Under the pieces are notes generated by a model. That model made no database searches. It had not been told where the DNA came from and saw only the letters and a program-made list of their open reading frames with translations. The translations under genes were made by a program, and so were the position numbers. 34,433 nt of DNA from Acholeplasmatales bacterium (lineage in GTDB: Bacteria; Bacillota_I; Bacilli_A; Izemoplasmatales; Izemoplasmataceae), in the NCBI GenBank assembly GCA_007694145.1, contig RECF01000037.1:1-34433 (forward strand). Direction: 5' to 3'. Position 1 is the first letter of the stretch, and every line of letters starts with the position of its first letter. Shown here piece after piece: positions 8,731-17,018 of the stretch.

Positions 8731-10025
8731 ACGTCGCCTTCCAAACATTGGGTTGCAAAGTCAATCATTATGAATCAGAAGCGCTCATGACACTTTTCAA
8801 AGACGCAGGATTTGAAGTCGTCGACATCCGGGCGGTTGCCGATGTATATGTCATCAATACGTGCACGGTCACCAATCAAAGCGATGTCAAAAGCCGCAAG
8901 GCGATTCGTCAGGCCGTTCAGCGCAATCCTGAAGCTGTCGTAGCGGTAATCGGCTGTTATAGTCAAATGGATCCCGCGGCGATTGAGGCCATCGAGGGGG
9001 TCGACATCATCATGGGAACGAGTCAACGGGGACGGCTGATCGACCTCGTCTTTCGTTACCTGCGGGAAAGACGTCGTCAAACGTTGCTAGACGATGTCTT
9101 GCACACGGACAAAATGGACGAACTTGATGTAACCGGCTATGAAGCCATGACACGGGCGTATATCAAGATTCAGGATGGTTGCAACGCTTTTTGCAGTTTT
9201 TGCATCATTCCGTTTGCTCGGGGGCGGATGCGGAGCCGGCCGATCGCTTCCATTTTGCAAGAAGCACAGCGTTTGATTGCATCAGGCTACCGCGAACTGG
9301 TTCTTACCGGGATTCATACGGGTGGCTACGGTGAGGATTTGCAAGACGCCACATTGGACACCTTACTGCAAAGACTGGCACAATATCCTGATTTAGAACG
9401 ACTCAGGATTTCTTCGCTTGAAATAAACCAAATAACCGATCACTTTATTGAAAAGCTACTCCCGAAAGCTGTCTTCGCTAAGCATTTACACATCCCCTTA
9501 CAAAGTGGTTCAGACAGTGTCTTAAAAAGAATGCGTCGCCGCTATACCGTGGCGGAGTATGGAAAGGTCATTGCGAAAATACGCACACAGTTCCCCGATC
9601 TTGCGATAACGACCGACATCATCACCGGCTATCCTGAAGAGACAGACGCTGAGTTTCAAGAAACGGTGGCGACCTTGAAGTCCCTTGGTTTTTCCGAACT
9701 TCATGTTTTTCCTTACTCACGACGGCATGGCACCCCGGCCGCTAAGGTGATCGGCCAGATTCATGGCACCATCAAAAGCTTGCGCGTCAATACGTTGTTG
9801 TCACTGAATGAGACGCTTGCGCGCACATATAGGCAGCGCTTTATCGGAAAGCATCTGGACGTTTTGATCGAAACGTGTGGGGATGGACGCTGTATCGGCC
9901 ATAGTTCTGAGTACATTCGCGTGGTGGTCACGACCAACGAGGCACTTGAAAATCGTCGCATTCTTGCGACGCTTATCGATGACAATTATCCACTTGCGCG
10001 GGCAAGACTCGAAAAAACACTTTAA
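8727..10025 (+). CDS. mtaB: tRNA t6A37 methylthiotransferase MtaB
   Basis: MtaB is a radical SAM enzyme that adds a methylthio group to N6-threonylcarbamoyladenosine at position 37 of tRNAs reading ANN codons. The 432-residue protein shows the N-terminal methylthiotransferase domain with the three cysteines of the auxiliary cluster (C10, C46, C77), the radical SAM motif C152-x3-C156-x2-C159, and a C-terminal TRAM-like region. The sequence NTCTVTNQSDVKSRK and the GCKVNHYE start favour MtaB (Bacillus YqeV) over MiaB. It is coupled to rsmE by a four-base overlap, as in Bacillus, and ends at a weak terminator. Confidence 0.93.
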   Translation: MNVAFQTLGCKVNHYESEALMTLFKDAGFEVVDIRAVADVYVINTCTVTNQSDVKSRKAIRQAVQRNPEAVVAVIGCYSQMDPAAIEAIEGVDIIMGTSQRGRLIDLVFRYLRERRRQTLLDDVLHTDKMDELDVTGYEAMTRAYIKIQDGCNAFCSFCIIPFARGRMRSRPIASILQEAQRLIASGYRELVLTGIHTGGYGEDLQDATLDTLLQRLAQYPDLERLRISSLEINQITDHFIEKLLPKAVFAKHLHIPLQSGSDSVLKRMRRRYTVAEYGKVIAKIRTQFPDLAITTDIITGYPEETDAEFQETVATLKSLGFSELHVFPYSRRHGTPAAKVIGQIHGTIKSLRVNTLLSLNETLARTYRQRFIGKHLDVLIETCGDGRCIGHSSEYIRVVVTTNEALENRRILATLIDDNYPLARARLEKTL

Positions 10026-10050
10026 AAGACACTATCGAGGCGTCTTTTTA
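10024..10050 (+). terminator. Probable weak terminator after mtaB
   Basis: AAAAGAC (10024-10030) can pair with GTCTTTT (10042-10048), followed by T; the 11-base interior is large and mostly unpaired. The stop codon of mtaB lies in the 5' arm. Confidence 0.5.
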
Positions 10051-10070
10051 GCAACGTTGAGCGAAATAAC

Positions 10071-10099
10071 TTTACAAGCGCCCATAGATTTGTTATGAT
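10071..10099 (+). promoter_or_regulatory. Promoter of rpsU
   Basis: TTTACA (10071-10076) and TATGAT (10094-10099) at 17-bp spacing, with a TGT just before the -10 box (extended -10). Confidence 0.75.
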
Positions 10100-10125
10100 A
10101 TTTACGGTAAATTCACGAGTGGAAG

Positions 10126-10138
10126 GAGGGGAACCCTC
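10126..10138 (+). promoter_or_regulatory. Hairpin covering the rpsU ribosome binding site
   Basis: GAGGG (10126-10130), loop GAA, CCCTC (10134-10138) forms a 5-bp GC-rich stem that uses the Shine-Dalgarno bases and ends directly against the ATG at 10139. The full Shine-Dalgarno stretch is GGAAGGAGGGG (10121-10131). Such a structure could limit S21 translation; this is inference from sequence alone. Confidence 0.5.
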
Positions 10139-10312
10139 ATGGCAAAAACAGTCGTTAGAGACAATGAATCTTTAGAAGACGCGCTGCGTCGTTTTAAGCG
10201 CGATGTTTCTCGTTCAGGTACCCTTGCGGAAGCTCGTAAGCGAGAATATTATGTGAAACCCAGCGTTTCTAAGAAAATCAAGCAGCGCCAAAACAAAGCC
10301 AACAAGAAATAA
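10139..10312 (+). CDS. rpsU: 30S ribosomal protein S21
   Basis: A 57-residue very basic protein beginning [20 protein letters not shown] and containing the S21 segment [19 protein letters not shown], with a lysine-rich end. S21 sits near the anti-Shine-Dalgarno region of 16S rRNA and helps translation initiation. The start ATG at 10139 has a very strong upstream GGAAGGAGGGG. The gene has its own promoter and terminator, so it is transcribed alone; in Bacillus rpsU is followed by yqeY, which is missing here. It follows mtaB as in Bacillus. Confidence 0.95.
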   Translation: MAKTVVRDNESLEDALRRFKRDVSRSGTLAEARKREYYVKPSVSKKIKQRQNKANKK

Positions 10313-10314
10313 AG

Positions 10315-10351
10315 AAAAAATGACGGTGAACTCATTCACCGTTGTTTTTTT
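10315..10351 (+). terminator. Rho-independent terminator of rpsU
   Basis: ACGGTGAA (10323-10330), loop CTCA, TTCACCGT (10335-10342), then TG and seven T residues. Confidence 0.88.
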
Positions 10352-10376
10352 CGATACGTCTATTCACACATGCGTG

Positions 10377-10385
10377 TGGTATAAT
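10377..10385 (+). promoter_or_regulatory. Extended -10 promoter of the phoH operon
   Basis: TGG-TATAAT (TATAAT at 10380-10385) is an extended -10 element with a perfect box; no good -35 is visible 17 bp upstream. It should drive phoH and possibly the long downstream run, since no other clear promoter or terminator is seen before 18231. Confidence 0.7.
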
Positions 10386-10415
10386 GGATATAACTTGAAA
10401 AAGGAGAATGATTGA

Positions 10416-11381
10416 TTGGACTTCAAACCGTTGAAAACCGCATTCAAGAACATCCATACTTTCAGCGAGGTGATCGGTGTAAACGATCGCCATTTGAGCG
10501 TACTCAACCATATCTTCAATGTGACCATCTTCACAAAGGGCGATGCCATCTATGTCAAAACCGATGATGCAGAGCTTTTATCACGCATTGAGGAGACTTT
10601 TGCGACGCTCATTCGTCTTGTTGATGCCGGGATTCACATCAGCGAACGCGATGTCATCTATGTCGCTAAGTTGATTGATACCCTCGACAAGCATACCATA
10701 CTCGATCACTACTTGAAACGTGCCGCGATAACTAAAACATTTACTGGTAAGCCTATTTACGCGAAAACCATCAATCAGCAACGCTATCTTGAAGCCATCG
10801 AGCGCGCCGATCTTGTGTTTTCTATCGGCCCAGCCGGAACAGGCAAGACGTATGTCGCCGTCATTCATGCTGTCAGTAAACTGAAAAACGGGGACATCAA
10901 AAAGATTATTTTAACGCGTCCGGCGGTGGAGGCGGGTGAGAATCTTGGGTTCTTGCCAGGTGATCTGAAAGAAAAAATCGATCCTTACCTACGTCCGCTC
11001 TATGATGCGCTTTATGAAGTGCTCGGTCATCGTCAAACCGATGATTTGATCGATAAAGGCGTCATCGAAATTGCCCCGCTTGCCTATATGCGAGGCCGTA
11101 CTCTTGAAAATGCCTTTGTAATTCTCGATGAAGCACAAAACACCACCAAAGGGCAGATGAAACTCTTTTTGACCCGACTCGGTTTTCATTCGAAGATGGT
11201 CGTCACGGGTGATTTGACCCAGATTGACTTGCCACCCAATGCGATGAGCGGCCTGATTCACGCAACGCAGTTGCTAGAAGGGGTCTCTGGCATTGAGGTC
11301 ATTCGATTTGAGCGAATTGATGTCATTCGCCATCCGCTCATTCAAAAAATATTGGAGCGATATGATGATGAATATCATTAA
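10416..11381 (+). CDS. phoH: PhoH-like ATPase
   Basis: A 321-residue PhoH family protein, a P-loop ATPase related to superfamily 1 helicases and linked to RNA metabolism. It has the Walker A loop GPAGTGKT at residues 138-145, the Walker B motif VILDEAQNTT at 235-244, and the conserved TRPAVEAGENLGFLPGD between them. The start is a TTG at 10416, nine bases after GGAG (10403-10406); the ATG at 10408 is in another frame and soon stops, so the TTG is the only fitting start. The gene overlaps ybeY by 17 bases. In Bacillus, pgpH lies between phoH and ybeY; here it is missing. Confidence 0.92.
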   Translation: MDFKPLKTAFKNIHTFSEVIGVNDRHLSVLNHIFNVTIFTKGDAIYVKTDDAELLSRIEETFATLIRLVDAGIHISERDVIYVAKLIDTLDKHTILDHYLKRAAITKTFTGKPIYAKTINQQRYLEAIERADLVFSIGPAGTGKTYVAVIHAVSKLKNGDIKKIILTRPAVEAGENLGFLPGDLKEKIDPYLRPLYDALYEVLGHRQTDDLIDKGVIEIAPLAYMRGRTLENAFVILDEAQNTTKGQMKLFLTRLGFHSKMVVTGDLTQIDLPPNAMSGLIHATQLLEGVSGIEVIRFERIDVIRHPLIQKILERYDDEYH

Positions 11382-11787
11382 CCAAACCGATGCATCGTTA
11401 CCGCTTAAAGAGATTACCCGCGTCATCAAGGCGGCTTATAAGCTCACAGGGACACCGAAAAAACGGTGTATCAATCTCGTTTTCACGCAGTTAGAGACGA
11501 TCAAATCGTTGAACCGAACGTTCCGTGAGATTGACCGCCCGACAGATGTGTTGTCTTTCCCAAGTGATATTGACGATGAGATTGGGGACGTCTTCATTGC
11601 TGTTACCGTGGCGAAACAGCAGGCTGAAGAGAATGGGCATTCACTGACACGTGAACTGGCATTTCTCGCTGTGCATGGCTTTTTGCACTGTATCGGCTAC
11701 GATCACGATGATCCCCAAGAAGCCGAAATTATGTTCGCTACGCAGGAACGCATTCTCGAACACGCTAAAATTCCCCGCCCGAGGTGA
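11365..11787 (+). CDS. ybeY: Endoribonuclease YbeY (rRNA maturation factor)
   Basis: YbeY is a zinc-dependent single-strand endoribonuclease needed for 16S rRNA 3'-end processing and ribosome quality control. The 140-residue protein carries the zinc motif H104-GFLH108-CIGYDH114 and the upstream DRPTDVLSFP segment at residues 57-66. Three ATGs follow one another (11362, 11365, 11368); GGAG at 11354-11357 is best spaced for the middle one. The start lies inside the end of phoH, so translation is probably coupled. It is followed by cdd after four bases; dgkA, usually found here in Bacillus, is absent. Confidence 0.94.
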   Translation: MMNIINQTDASLPLKEITRVIKAAYKLTGTPKKRCINLVFTQLETIKSLNRTFREIDRPTDVLSFPSDIDDEIGDVFIAVTVAKQQAEENGHSLTRELAFLAVHGFLHCIGYDHDDPQEAEIMFATQERILEHAKIPRPR

Positions 11788-11791
11788 TGGT

Positions 11792-12187
11792 ATGAAAGAT
11801 AAACTCCTTCAAGCAGCACGTGATGTCATGCAGCATGCGTATGTCAAGTACTCGCATTTTCCGGTTGCGGCGGCTTTGGCGCTCAGTGACGGCCGCATCG
11901 TGACCGGTGTCAACATTGAAAATGCTTCGTTTGGCTTGACCAACTGTGCTGAGCGCACGGCACTTTACAAGGCCTATAGCGAAGGTGTTAAAAAAGAAGA
12001 CATCGTCGCCATCTTAGTCACCACGCCCAAGTCGTTTCTCGTGTCACCTTGTGGCGCCTGCCGACAGGTGATGCGCGAGCTGATACCAGAACAAGCCGAT
12101 GTCTACCTTGTCGATGCGCAGGACCGCGTGACCCATCTTAAAAACATCGATCTGCTACCCTATGGCTTTACTGAGGATGATTTGTGA
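11792..12187 (+). CDS. cdd: Cytidine deaminase
   Basis: Cytidine deaminase converts cytidine and deoxycytidine to uridine and deoxyuridine in pyrimidine salvage. The 131-residue protein has the small tetrameric-type layout: substrate loop NIENASFGLTNCAER with zinc ligand C52 and catalytic E54, then PCGACRQ with ligands C87 and C90. The start ATG at 11792 follows GAGGTG, which overlaps the ybeY stop codon; the frame extends upstream into ybeY but without family similarity. The stop codon TGA (12185-12187) overlaps the first base of the era ATG, keeping the usual cdd-era order. Confidence 0.95.
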   Translation: MKDKLLQAARDVMQHAYVKYSHFPVAAALALSDGRIVTGVNIENASFGLTNCAERTALYKAYSEGVKKEDIVAILVTTPKSFLVSPCGACRQVMRELIPEQADVYLVDAQDRVTHLKNIDLLPYGFTEDDL

Positions 12188-13086
12188 TGCATCGTTCTGG
12201 ATTTGTGACCATAGTCGGCAAGCCTAACGTCGGCAAATCAACGTTCATCAACCAAATTGTCGGTGAAAAGATTGCCATTGTTTCGGAAAAGCCACAAACA
12301 ACGCGCAATACGATACGCGGCATCTACAATACTGATGAATGCCAGATTATTTTCATTGACACACCGGGTATTCACGCACCTAAGCATCGCCTTGGTGCCT
12401 TGATTAGCGACGCAGCCGTCAGTACACTCGGTGCAGTTGATCTGGTGCTTTGGATGATAAATGCCGTAGAGCCGATGGATGAAATCGATGCGACGATAGC
12501 CAAGCGGTTGAAAAGCATCCATACACCGACTTTCTTGATTTTGAACAAAACGGATTTGGCGGAAAACTTCGATCGCCTTGCGACCTTGGTGGAGAAGTAC
12601 CGTAATCTATTGGACTTTAAAGGCGTTTTTGGAATCAGCGCACTCAAAAACCAGCATCTCGATGCGTTGTTGAAAGATATCGCCGAAGCGTTGCCAGAAG
12701 GTCCGAAGTATTACCCTGAAGATCAAGTAACCGATCATCCTGAAAAGTTTATGATCGCTGAACTGGTCCGTGAAAAAGTTCTTCGGCTGACCCATGAAGA
12801 AGTCCCCCATAGTGTCACCGTACTTATCGACAGCATGGCCCCAGACGATGAACGCCCCCACCTGATGAACATCCATGCGACGGTCGTTGTAGAACGCGAT
12901 AGCCAAAAAGGCATCGTTATCGGCAAAGGGGGGCAGATGCTCAAGCAAATCGGCACAGCTGCCCGACATGATATTTTGGTGCTTCTCGGCATGAAAATCT
13001 ACCTCGATCTCCACGTCAAGGTCATCAAAAACTGGCGAAACAAAGACATCCACCTGCGTAACTTCGGATTCAATGAGAGTCTGTGA
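12187..13086 (+). CDS. era: GTPase Era
   Basis: Era is an essential GTPase that binds the 3' end of 16S rRNA during 30S assembly. The 299-residue protein has G1 GKPNVGKST near residues 11-19, the switch QTTRNTIRG, G3 DTPG, G4 NKTD, and a C-terminal KH domain with GIVIGKGGQMLKQIG. The start can be ATG 12187 or the in-frame GTG 12184 directly before it; GAGGA at 12173-12177 fits either. The TGATG overlap with cdd and the same arrangement with recO downstream suggest coupled translation. With YbeY three genes away, the cluster joins two 16S rRNA maturation factors. Confidence 0.96.
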   Translation: MHRSGFVTIVGKPNVGKSTFINQIVGEKIAIVSEKPQTTRNTIRGIYNTDECQIIFIDTPGIHAPKHRLGALISDAAVSTLGAVDLVLWMINAVEPMDEIDATIAKRLKSIHTPTFLILNKTDLAENFDRLATLVEKYRNLLDFKGVFGISALKNQHLDALLKDIAEALPEGPKYYPEDQVTDHPEKFMIAELVREKVLRLTHEEVPHSVTVLIDSMAPDDERPHLMNIHATVVVERDSQKGIVIGKGGQMLKQIGTAARHDILVLLGMKIYLDLHVKVIKNWRNKDIHLRNFGFNESL

Positions 13087-13817
13087 TGGAACCCCTCACA
13101 GAAGTCTATATTCTTCGAACACTGGATTATCGCGAATCAAGTCGATTACTGTTCTTGTATGGCAAGCAAGGTGTGCAGAGTGCTTTAGCACGGGGTGTCA
13201 AGAAACTTGACGCACCACACAGACACCTGGCTCAGACCGGTCATCTTGTCGAGGTGGCGCTCTCAACCTCTCGCTTGCCAACCGTTAAAACGATGCAACG
13301 CATCGAGCTGTACCAGCCCCTCAAGCAATCACTGCTTGCCCAAACGGTGAGTCAGGTAGCGCAAGAACTCATCTATTACAACACGACCGATACCGATGAT
13401 CATCTCAAACTGTTCGGCTTTCTGAAAAAGTGGCTAAAACAACTTGAGCACCACGCAGCGCATCCCTTTGCACCGATTGAACTTTTACTTGTCTTTGAAC
13501 TCAAGTTTTTTTACTTACTCGGCTATGGGATTCGGTTCACATCGTGTCATGTATGTGGCATCGACAAGCCACTTTATTTTGAACCGAAAACGGCCATGGT
13601 GGCGTGTGCAGACCATGTTGAACGGTTGGACGAAGCATGTGATGAGACACAGTTTGCCTTGCTCAAATGGGCACTGCATCTCGATGTCACCACCTACACC
13701 CCGAAATCGACATCCTTTGAACTGCTCCATCCATTGATGCAACTTGTCAATGGCTTACATTCCATGTTTCTCGGACATGTTCCTAAAGCAAGAACCATCC
13801 TGCAAACATTACTTTGA
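13086..13817 (+). CDS. recO: DNA repair protein RecO
   Basis: RecO helps load RecA on SSB-coated DNA in the RecFOR pathway. The 243-residue protein begins with the N-terminal OB-fold (TEVYILRTLDYRESSRLLFLYG) and has a C-terminal zinc-binding part with C154-H-V-C157 and C174. The fourth cysteine common in RecO is not seen; H177 in CADH sits at a comparable place. The start ATG at 13086 (or GTG 13083) overlaps the era stop codon; no strong Shine-Dalgarno sequence is visible, in line with coupling. era-recO-glyS is a conserved order in Gram-positive bacteria. Confidence 0.92.
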   Translation: MEPLTEVYILRTLDYRESSRLLFLYGKQGVQSALARGVKKLDAPHRHLAQTGHLVEVALSTSRLPTVKTMQRIELYQPLKQSLLAQTVSQVAQELIYYNTTDTDDHLKLFGFLKKWLKQLEHHAAHPFAPIELLLVFELKFFYLLGYGIRFTSCHVCGIDKPLYFEPKTAMVACADHVERLDEACDETQFALLKWALHLDVTTYTPKSTSFELLHPLMQLVNGLHSMFLGHVPKARTILQTLL

Positions 13818-13829
13818 GAAGGTGAACAG

Positions 13830-15203
13830 ATGAAAATCAACTTAGAACAACTCGTCGCATACGCAAAAAACCATGGATTTGTCTTCCAAGGCAGCGAACT
13901 GTATGGTGGTTTGGCCAATACGTGGGACTATGGTCCGCTCGGTGCCGCACTGAAAAACAATATCAAACAGTTGTGGTGGCAACGCTTTATTCAAGAGAAC
14001 CCTCATAACGTTGGACTCGACTCCAGTATTCTTATGAATCCAGCTGTCTGGAAAGCGAGTGGCCATATCGATAGTTTCAATGATCCCCTCAGCGATTGCA
14101 AACAGTGTCGAACACGTCACCGGGTCGACCATTTGGTGACCAAGCACGACCCCACAATCGATGCAGATGGCATGTCGTTAGAAGCCCTTGACGATTACGT
14201 TCGAACCCATCGCCTCAAATGTCCAAACTGCGGTGGGCACGACTTTACCCCAACCCGTCAGTTCAACCTGATGTTCAAGACCAGTCAAGGCGTCATCGAT
14301 GAAGCGGCCCAAGCCATTTATCTTCGGCCTGAGACGGCCCAAGGTATTTTCTTGAACTTTAAGAACATCCAACGGGCGATGCGTTTGAAGATACCGTTTG
14401 GTATTGGGCAAATCGGCAAAAGTTTCCGGAATGAAATCACGCCGGGCAACTTTATCTTCCGTACGCGTGAGTTTGAACAGATGGAACTTGAGTTTTTTTG
14501 TCAACCCGGAGAAGAAATTGGCTGGTTTGAGACGTATAAGAAAGATAGCTACCAGTTTTTGCTCGATCTCGGTTTGGCAGCGGACAACCTCCATATGCGA
14601 GACCATGCCGAAGAACAGCTGTCGCATTATTCCAATGCGACGACCGACATCGATTACCGCTACCCGTGGGGATTTGACGAACTGTGGGGTATTGCCTCAC
14701 GAACGGACTATGATTTACGTCAACATCAAACCCACTCGAAAGAGTCTCTTGAGTATTTTGATCCTGAAAGCAGTGAGAAGTACTTGCCCTATGTCATCGA
14801 ACCCTCACTCGGGGTTGAACGTTTGTTTTTGGCGTTGTTGTTTGAAGCGTATCAGGAAGAGACTTTAGACAACGGTGAAACCCGAATCCATTTGGCACTT
14901 CATCCTGCCTTGGCGCCTTACAAGGTGGCCATATTGCCTTTGATGAAGAAAAAACATGGCGAACAGGCCGTGGCTCTACATGCACGGTTAGCCAAGTATT
15001 TACCTGCCGTATATGATGAGACCGGCAACATCGGCAAGCGCTACCGTCGCCAAGATGCCATCGGCACCCCATTTGCCGTCACGGTTGACCATCAATCGCA
15101 AGAAGATGGTACGTATACATTGCGCGACCGCAACACCATGACGCAAATTCGTCTTGACGAAGCGGCGTTGTTACAGTATATCAAGGAGCAGTGTGTGTTC
15201 TAA
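13830..15203 (+). CDS. glyS: Glycyl-tRNA synthetase, dimeric single-chain type
   Basis: This class II synthetase charges tRNA-Gly. The 457-residue protein is the homodimeric (eukaryote/archaea-like) type found in Mollicutes, staphylococci and others, not the glyQ/glyS tetrameric type of Bacillus and E. coli. Visible marks are YGPLGAALKNN near the start, motif 2 with GKSFRNEI and FRTREFEQMELEFF, motif 3 with SLGVERLFLALL, and the C-terminal anticodon-binding domain with GKRYRRQDAIGTPFAVTVD. Two CxxC pairs (CKQC and CPNC) lie in the insertion around residues 91-130. The start ATG follows AGAAGGTG, 12 bases after recO. No T-box leader is visible. Confidence 0.95.
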   Translation: MKINLEQLVAYAKNHGFVFQGSELYGGLANTWDYGPLGAALKNNIKQLWWQRFIQENPHNVGLDSSILMNPAVWKASGHIDSFNDPLSDCKQCRTRHRVDHLVTKHDPTIDADGMSLEALDDYVRTHRLKCPNCGGHDFTPTRQFNLMFKTSQGVIDEAAQAIYLRPETAQGIFLNFKNIQRAMRLKIPFGIGQIGKSFRNEITPGNFIFRTREFEQMELEFFCQPGEEIGWFETYKKDSYQFLLDLGLAADNLHMRDHAEEQLSHYSNATTDIDYRYPWGFDELWGIASRTDYDLRQHQTHSKESLEYFDPESSEKYLPYVIEPSLGVERLFLALLFEAYQEETLDNGETRIHLALHPALAPYKVAILPLMKKKHGEQAVALHARLAKYLPAVYDETGNIGKRYRRQDAIGTPFAVTVDHQSQEDGTYTLRDRNTMTQIRLDEAALLQYIKEQCVF

Positions 15204-15230
15204 ACTCAAATCAGGACAGGTGGGACGGCC

Positions 15231-17018
15231 ATGGATGCGCCTAAGGCAAACATGCTTGAAACCGTGCTGCACAAAACCGACATCGTCGATTTGATCAACG
15301 AAGTGACGCCCTTGCAAAAACAAGGGGATGAGCATGTCGGATTGTGTCCTTTTCATCATGAAAAAACACCATCTTTCCGTGTCAATGAAGAAAAACAGGT
15401 GTACTATTGTTTTTCATGCAAAGCCAGTGGCAATGCCTTGACTTTTGTCAAGGAAAAGCAGGGCCTCTCAACCGGAGAAGCGATTCGCTTTCTCGCTGAA
15501 CGCGCCGGTATTGAGTTATCTGGTACCATCACAGAACGACCAAACAAGTCATACACCGACCTCAATGCCGAAGCGATGAAGTTTTTTGAGCTCCAACTGC
15601 ATCACACGAAACCCGGTATCCCGGCTAAGCAATACTTGTTAGCCCGCGGTTTCACCGAGGCGACCCTCCGTCATTTCAATCTCGGTTTTGCCCCGCGTGA
15701 ATGGCGTGCCCTTTACGAAGCGCTCAAACGTCTTGATGCGCTCGACACCGACATGACGGATCTTGGTCTCATTTATAGCCAAGACGAAATACGGGATGTG
15801 TTCAGGAACCGCATCATGTTTCCTATCCATGACGATGAAGGTTACGTCATAGGATTTTCCGGACGCACTTACGATGCGCACGATACGCAAAGTGCCAAAT
15901 ACATGAATACCACGTCAACCCCTGTGTTTGACAAGGGCACGGTGCTTTATAATCTACACCGGGTTCGACCGCACTTGAAGACAGCGAAACGGATCGTGCT
16001 CTTTGAAGGCTATGTCGATGTCATCCAGGCGTATCAAGCGGGTGTGCCCGAAGGTATTGCCATCATGGGAACGGCCTTAACACCCAAACATATCCAAAAA
16101 ATTAAGCGTCTCACCGATACGGTCATCTTGTGTCTTGATGGGGACAAAGCAGGTATAGAAGCCACCAACAAGTTTCTTGATACACTTGAAGCAGCCAAGC
16201 TAAAAACGTTTGTTAGCATGCTGCCTGAAGGGCTGGATCCAGACGACTTCATCCGCCAAGAAGGTGCTGAGGCATTCAAGAAGCAACTCGATGACGCACT
16301 TGATGGCAACAGTTATCGGTACCGCTTATACCATGAGGCTGCAAACTTAAACAAGTTGACCGATGTCGAACACTTCAAAAACAAAGTTTTCAAGATGATT
16401 GCACCGCTTGATGGTTACAATCGAACCCATTTTCTTAAAAGATTGTCCGAAGACCTCAATGTGTCCATCGAACTGATAGAGAGTGATTTTCGAGAAGCAA
16501 CCAAGTCATTCAAGACCATGCCACGGTACCGTCAAATTGCCCAAGTGGCCGTCACTGACAAGTTTGTCAAAGCCGAGCGGGGTCTAATCCATTACTTTCT
16601 AAGAGATCGCCATTACGAACGCAAGTTTCGCATGGAGTTTCGCGATGCGATGTTCAACGACAAACATGCCCGTGATGTCCAGCTTGAGATTTTTGAGTTT
16701 TATCGGATGAACCCGCATGACTTATGTATTGTTCCCACGTTGTTTCTTGTGCGTCTTAACGAGGCCCAACGTGCTTATTGCAAACAACACATTGAAATGG
16801 AAGACTATCCGTTCAACGAGGACGAGTATGAGGATTTTCTCGCTGTCATGCGTGAGCAAAATCGACGTGCTGAGATTAAACTTCTTAAAGCAAAATTGAA
16901 TGCGGCCACGACCATTCAGGAAAAAATCGAGTATCGCAAGGAAATCGACGATATGATAAGCAGGGGGAAAAAACATGGAAAAAGAGCAAGTCGCACAAGT
17001 CATTCAAGAGTTAATTGA
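15231..17018 (+). CDS. dnaG: DNA primase DnaG
   Basis: DnaG makes RNA primers for lagging-strand synthesis at the replication fork. The 595-residue protein has the N-terminal zinc finger C39-PFH42 ... C60-FSC63, the RNA polymerase core, and the Toprim domain with E259 in VLFEGYVDV and D303-G-D305; the C-terminal part should contact the DnaB helicase. The start ATG at 15231 follows GGTGGG; a second ATG at residue 8 is possible. Its last 44 bases overlap the start of rpoD in another frame, an unusually long overlap within the classic dnaG-rpoD macromolecular synthesis operon. Confidence 0.96.
   Translation: MDAPKANMLETVLHKTDIVDLINEVTPLQKQGDEHVGLCPFHHEKTPSFRVNEEKQVYYCFSCKASGNALTFVKEKQGLSTGEAIRFLAERAGIELSGTITERPNKSYTDLNAEAMKFFELQLHHTKPGIPAKQYLLARGFTEATLRHFNLGFAPREWRALYEALKRLDALDTDMTDLGLIYSQDEIRDVFRNRIMFPIHDDEGYVIGFSGRTYDAHDTQSAKYMNTTSTPVFDKGTVLYNLHRVRPHLKTAKRIVLFEGYVDVIQAYQAGVPEGIAIMGTALTPKHIQKIKRLTDTVILCLDGDKAGIEATNKFLDTLEAAKLKTFVSMLPEGLDPDDFIRQEGAEAFKKQLDDALDGNSYRYRLYHEAANLNKLTDVEHFKNKVFKMIAPLDGYNRTHFLKRLSEDLNVSIELIESDFREATKSFKTMPRYRQIAQVAVTDKFVKAERGLIHYFLRDRHYERKFRMEFRDAMFNDKHARDVQLEIFEFYRMNPHDLCIVPTLFLVRLNEAQRAYCKQHIEMEDYPFNEDEYEDFLAVMREQNRRAEIKLLKAKLNAATTIQEKIEYRKEIDDMISRGKKHGKRASRTSHSRVN

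Noticed and set aside
10408-10434. ATG at 10408 as start of a leader peptide before phoH
   Set aside because: It gives only eight codons and is too close to the ribosome binding site that fits the TTG of phoH; no sign of conservation can be judged.
14178-14627. Minus-strand open frame inside glyS
   Set aside because: Antisense shadow of the catalytic core of glycyl-tRNA synthetase.
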